A stretch of DNA of 64,000 bases from CADEED01 sp963842515 (lineage in GTDB: Bacteria; Pseudomonadota; Gammaproteobacteria; Steroidobacterales; Steroidobacteraceae). The notes beneath the pieces are model-generated. The model worked only from the letters and a program-made list of their open reading frames with translations. It was not told the origin of the DNA and made no database searches. A program made the translations under genes and the position numbers. Shown here in pieces: positions 63,994-64,000 of the stretch. How positions within the stretch are numbered: the stretch's first letter is position 1; each line of letters begins with the position of its first letter. The stretch lies in the NCBI GenBank assembly GCA_963842515.1, contig CAWJGO010000002.1:1779496-1843495 (forward strand). The letters run 5' to 3'.

Positions 63994-64000
63994 GATTTGT
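63994..64000 (-). repeat. attC site interrupted by IS (right part, cut by window end)
   Basis: GATTTGT continues the attC after the IS; the expected TAGGC would follow beyond the window. Confidence 0.75.

Overview
The window is GC-rich, densely coded chromosomal DNA from a Gram-negative bacterium. A TonB-dependent receptor, many secreted or lipoprotein enzymes, a Ku/LigD end-joining pair, Xanthomonas/Pseudomonas-like integron attC sites and a sdaA-type serine dehydratase suggest a soil or water proteobacterium, most likely a gammaproteobacterium near Xanthomonadales/Nevskiales/Steroidobacterales. That placement is inference; no rRNA, tRNA, CRISPR array or replication origin was seen.

Layout. 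1-13.4 kb: the 3'-truncated end of a Tat-exported molybdopterin oxidoreductase gene, secreted DUF711 and DUF1028 proteins, a PhyH oxygenase coupled to a small HTH protein, several small secreted proteins, a frameshifted DUF4336 gene, then ku (with a MerR/TPR partner) divergent from ligD. 13.5-22.4 kb is an accessory region: an HNH (DUF222) endonuclease gene whose 3' tail recurs twice downstream and brackets a LanC-like gene and a broken ORF6N gene, then gene fragments (RCC1, GNAT/TPR), then a visibly AT-richer four-gene minus-strand cluster that looks like a defence locus (wHTH-like protein, pPIWI-associated-nuclease-like protein, HEPN plus zinc-ribbon protein, Mrr-like nuclease). 22.8-31.2 kb: an EF-G gene with a +1 frameshift near its 3' end, a strong terminator, a multiply broken DUF72 gene, cupin, PbpG-like peptidase, a lipoprotein hydrolase and a TPR membrane protein. 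31.3-53.7 kb is metabolic: a MauG-like peroxidase; a PrnB/IDO-like enzyme divergent from kynureninase-like and metallo-hydrolase genes; a GlxA-type regulator, M13 peptidase and nitrilase; an operon joining a cysteine synthase-glutaredoxin fusion to an isopenicillin-N-synthase-like oxygenase; OsmC plus a flavin monooxygenase; and a four-gene run of serine hydrolase, cyclase, cytochrome c-P460 and TonB receptor. 53.9-59.9 kb: a MetE-like methyltransferase overlapping a large hybrid histidine kinase, then sdaA.

59.9-64 kb is an integron cassette array without an integrase in view. All cassettes and attC sites read on the minus strand, so an integrase, if present, should lie beyond 64,000. One attC is split by an IS110-family (IS1111 group) element. 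The noncoding end of that IS folds on paper into two internal loops whose unpaired segments match the split attC and the joined IS ends, as expected of the bridge RNA/seekRNA that directs insertion. This attC-targeting RNA-guided element is the most striking system in the window; the AT-rich defence-like cluster and the HNH-tail-bracketed insertions are the next most interesting.
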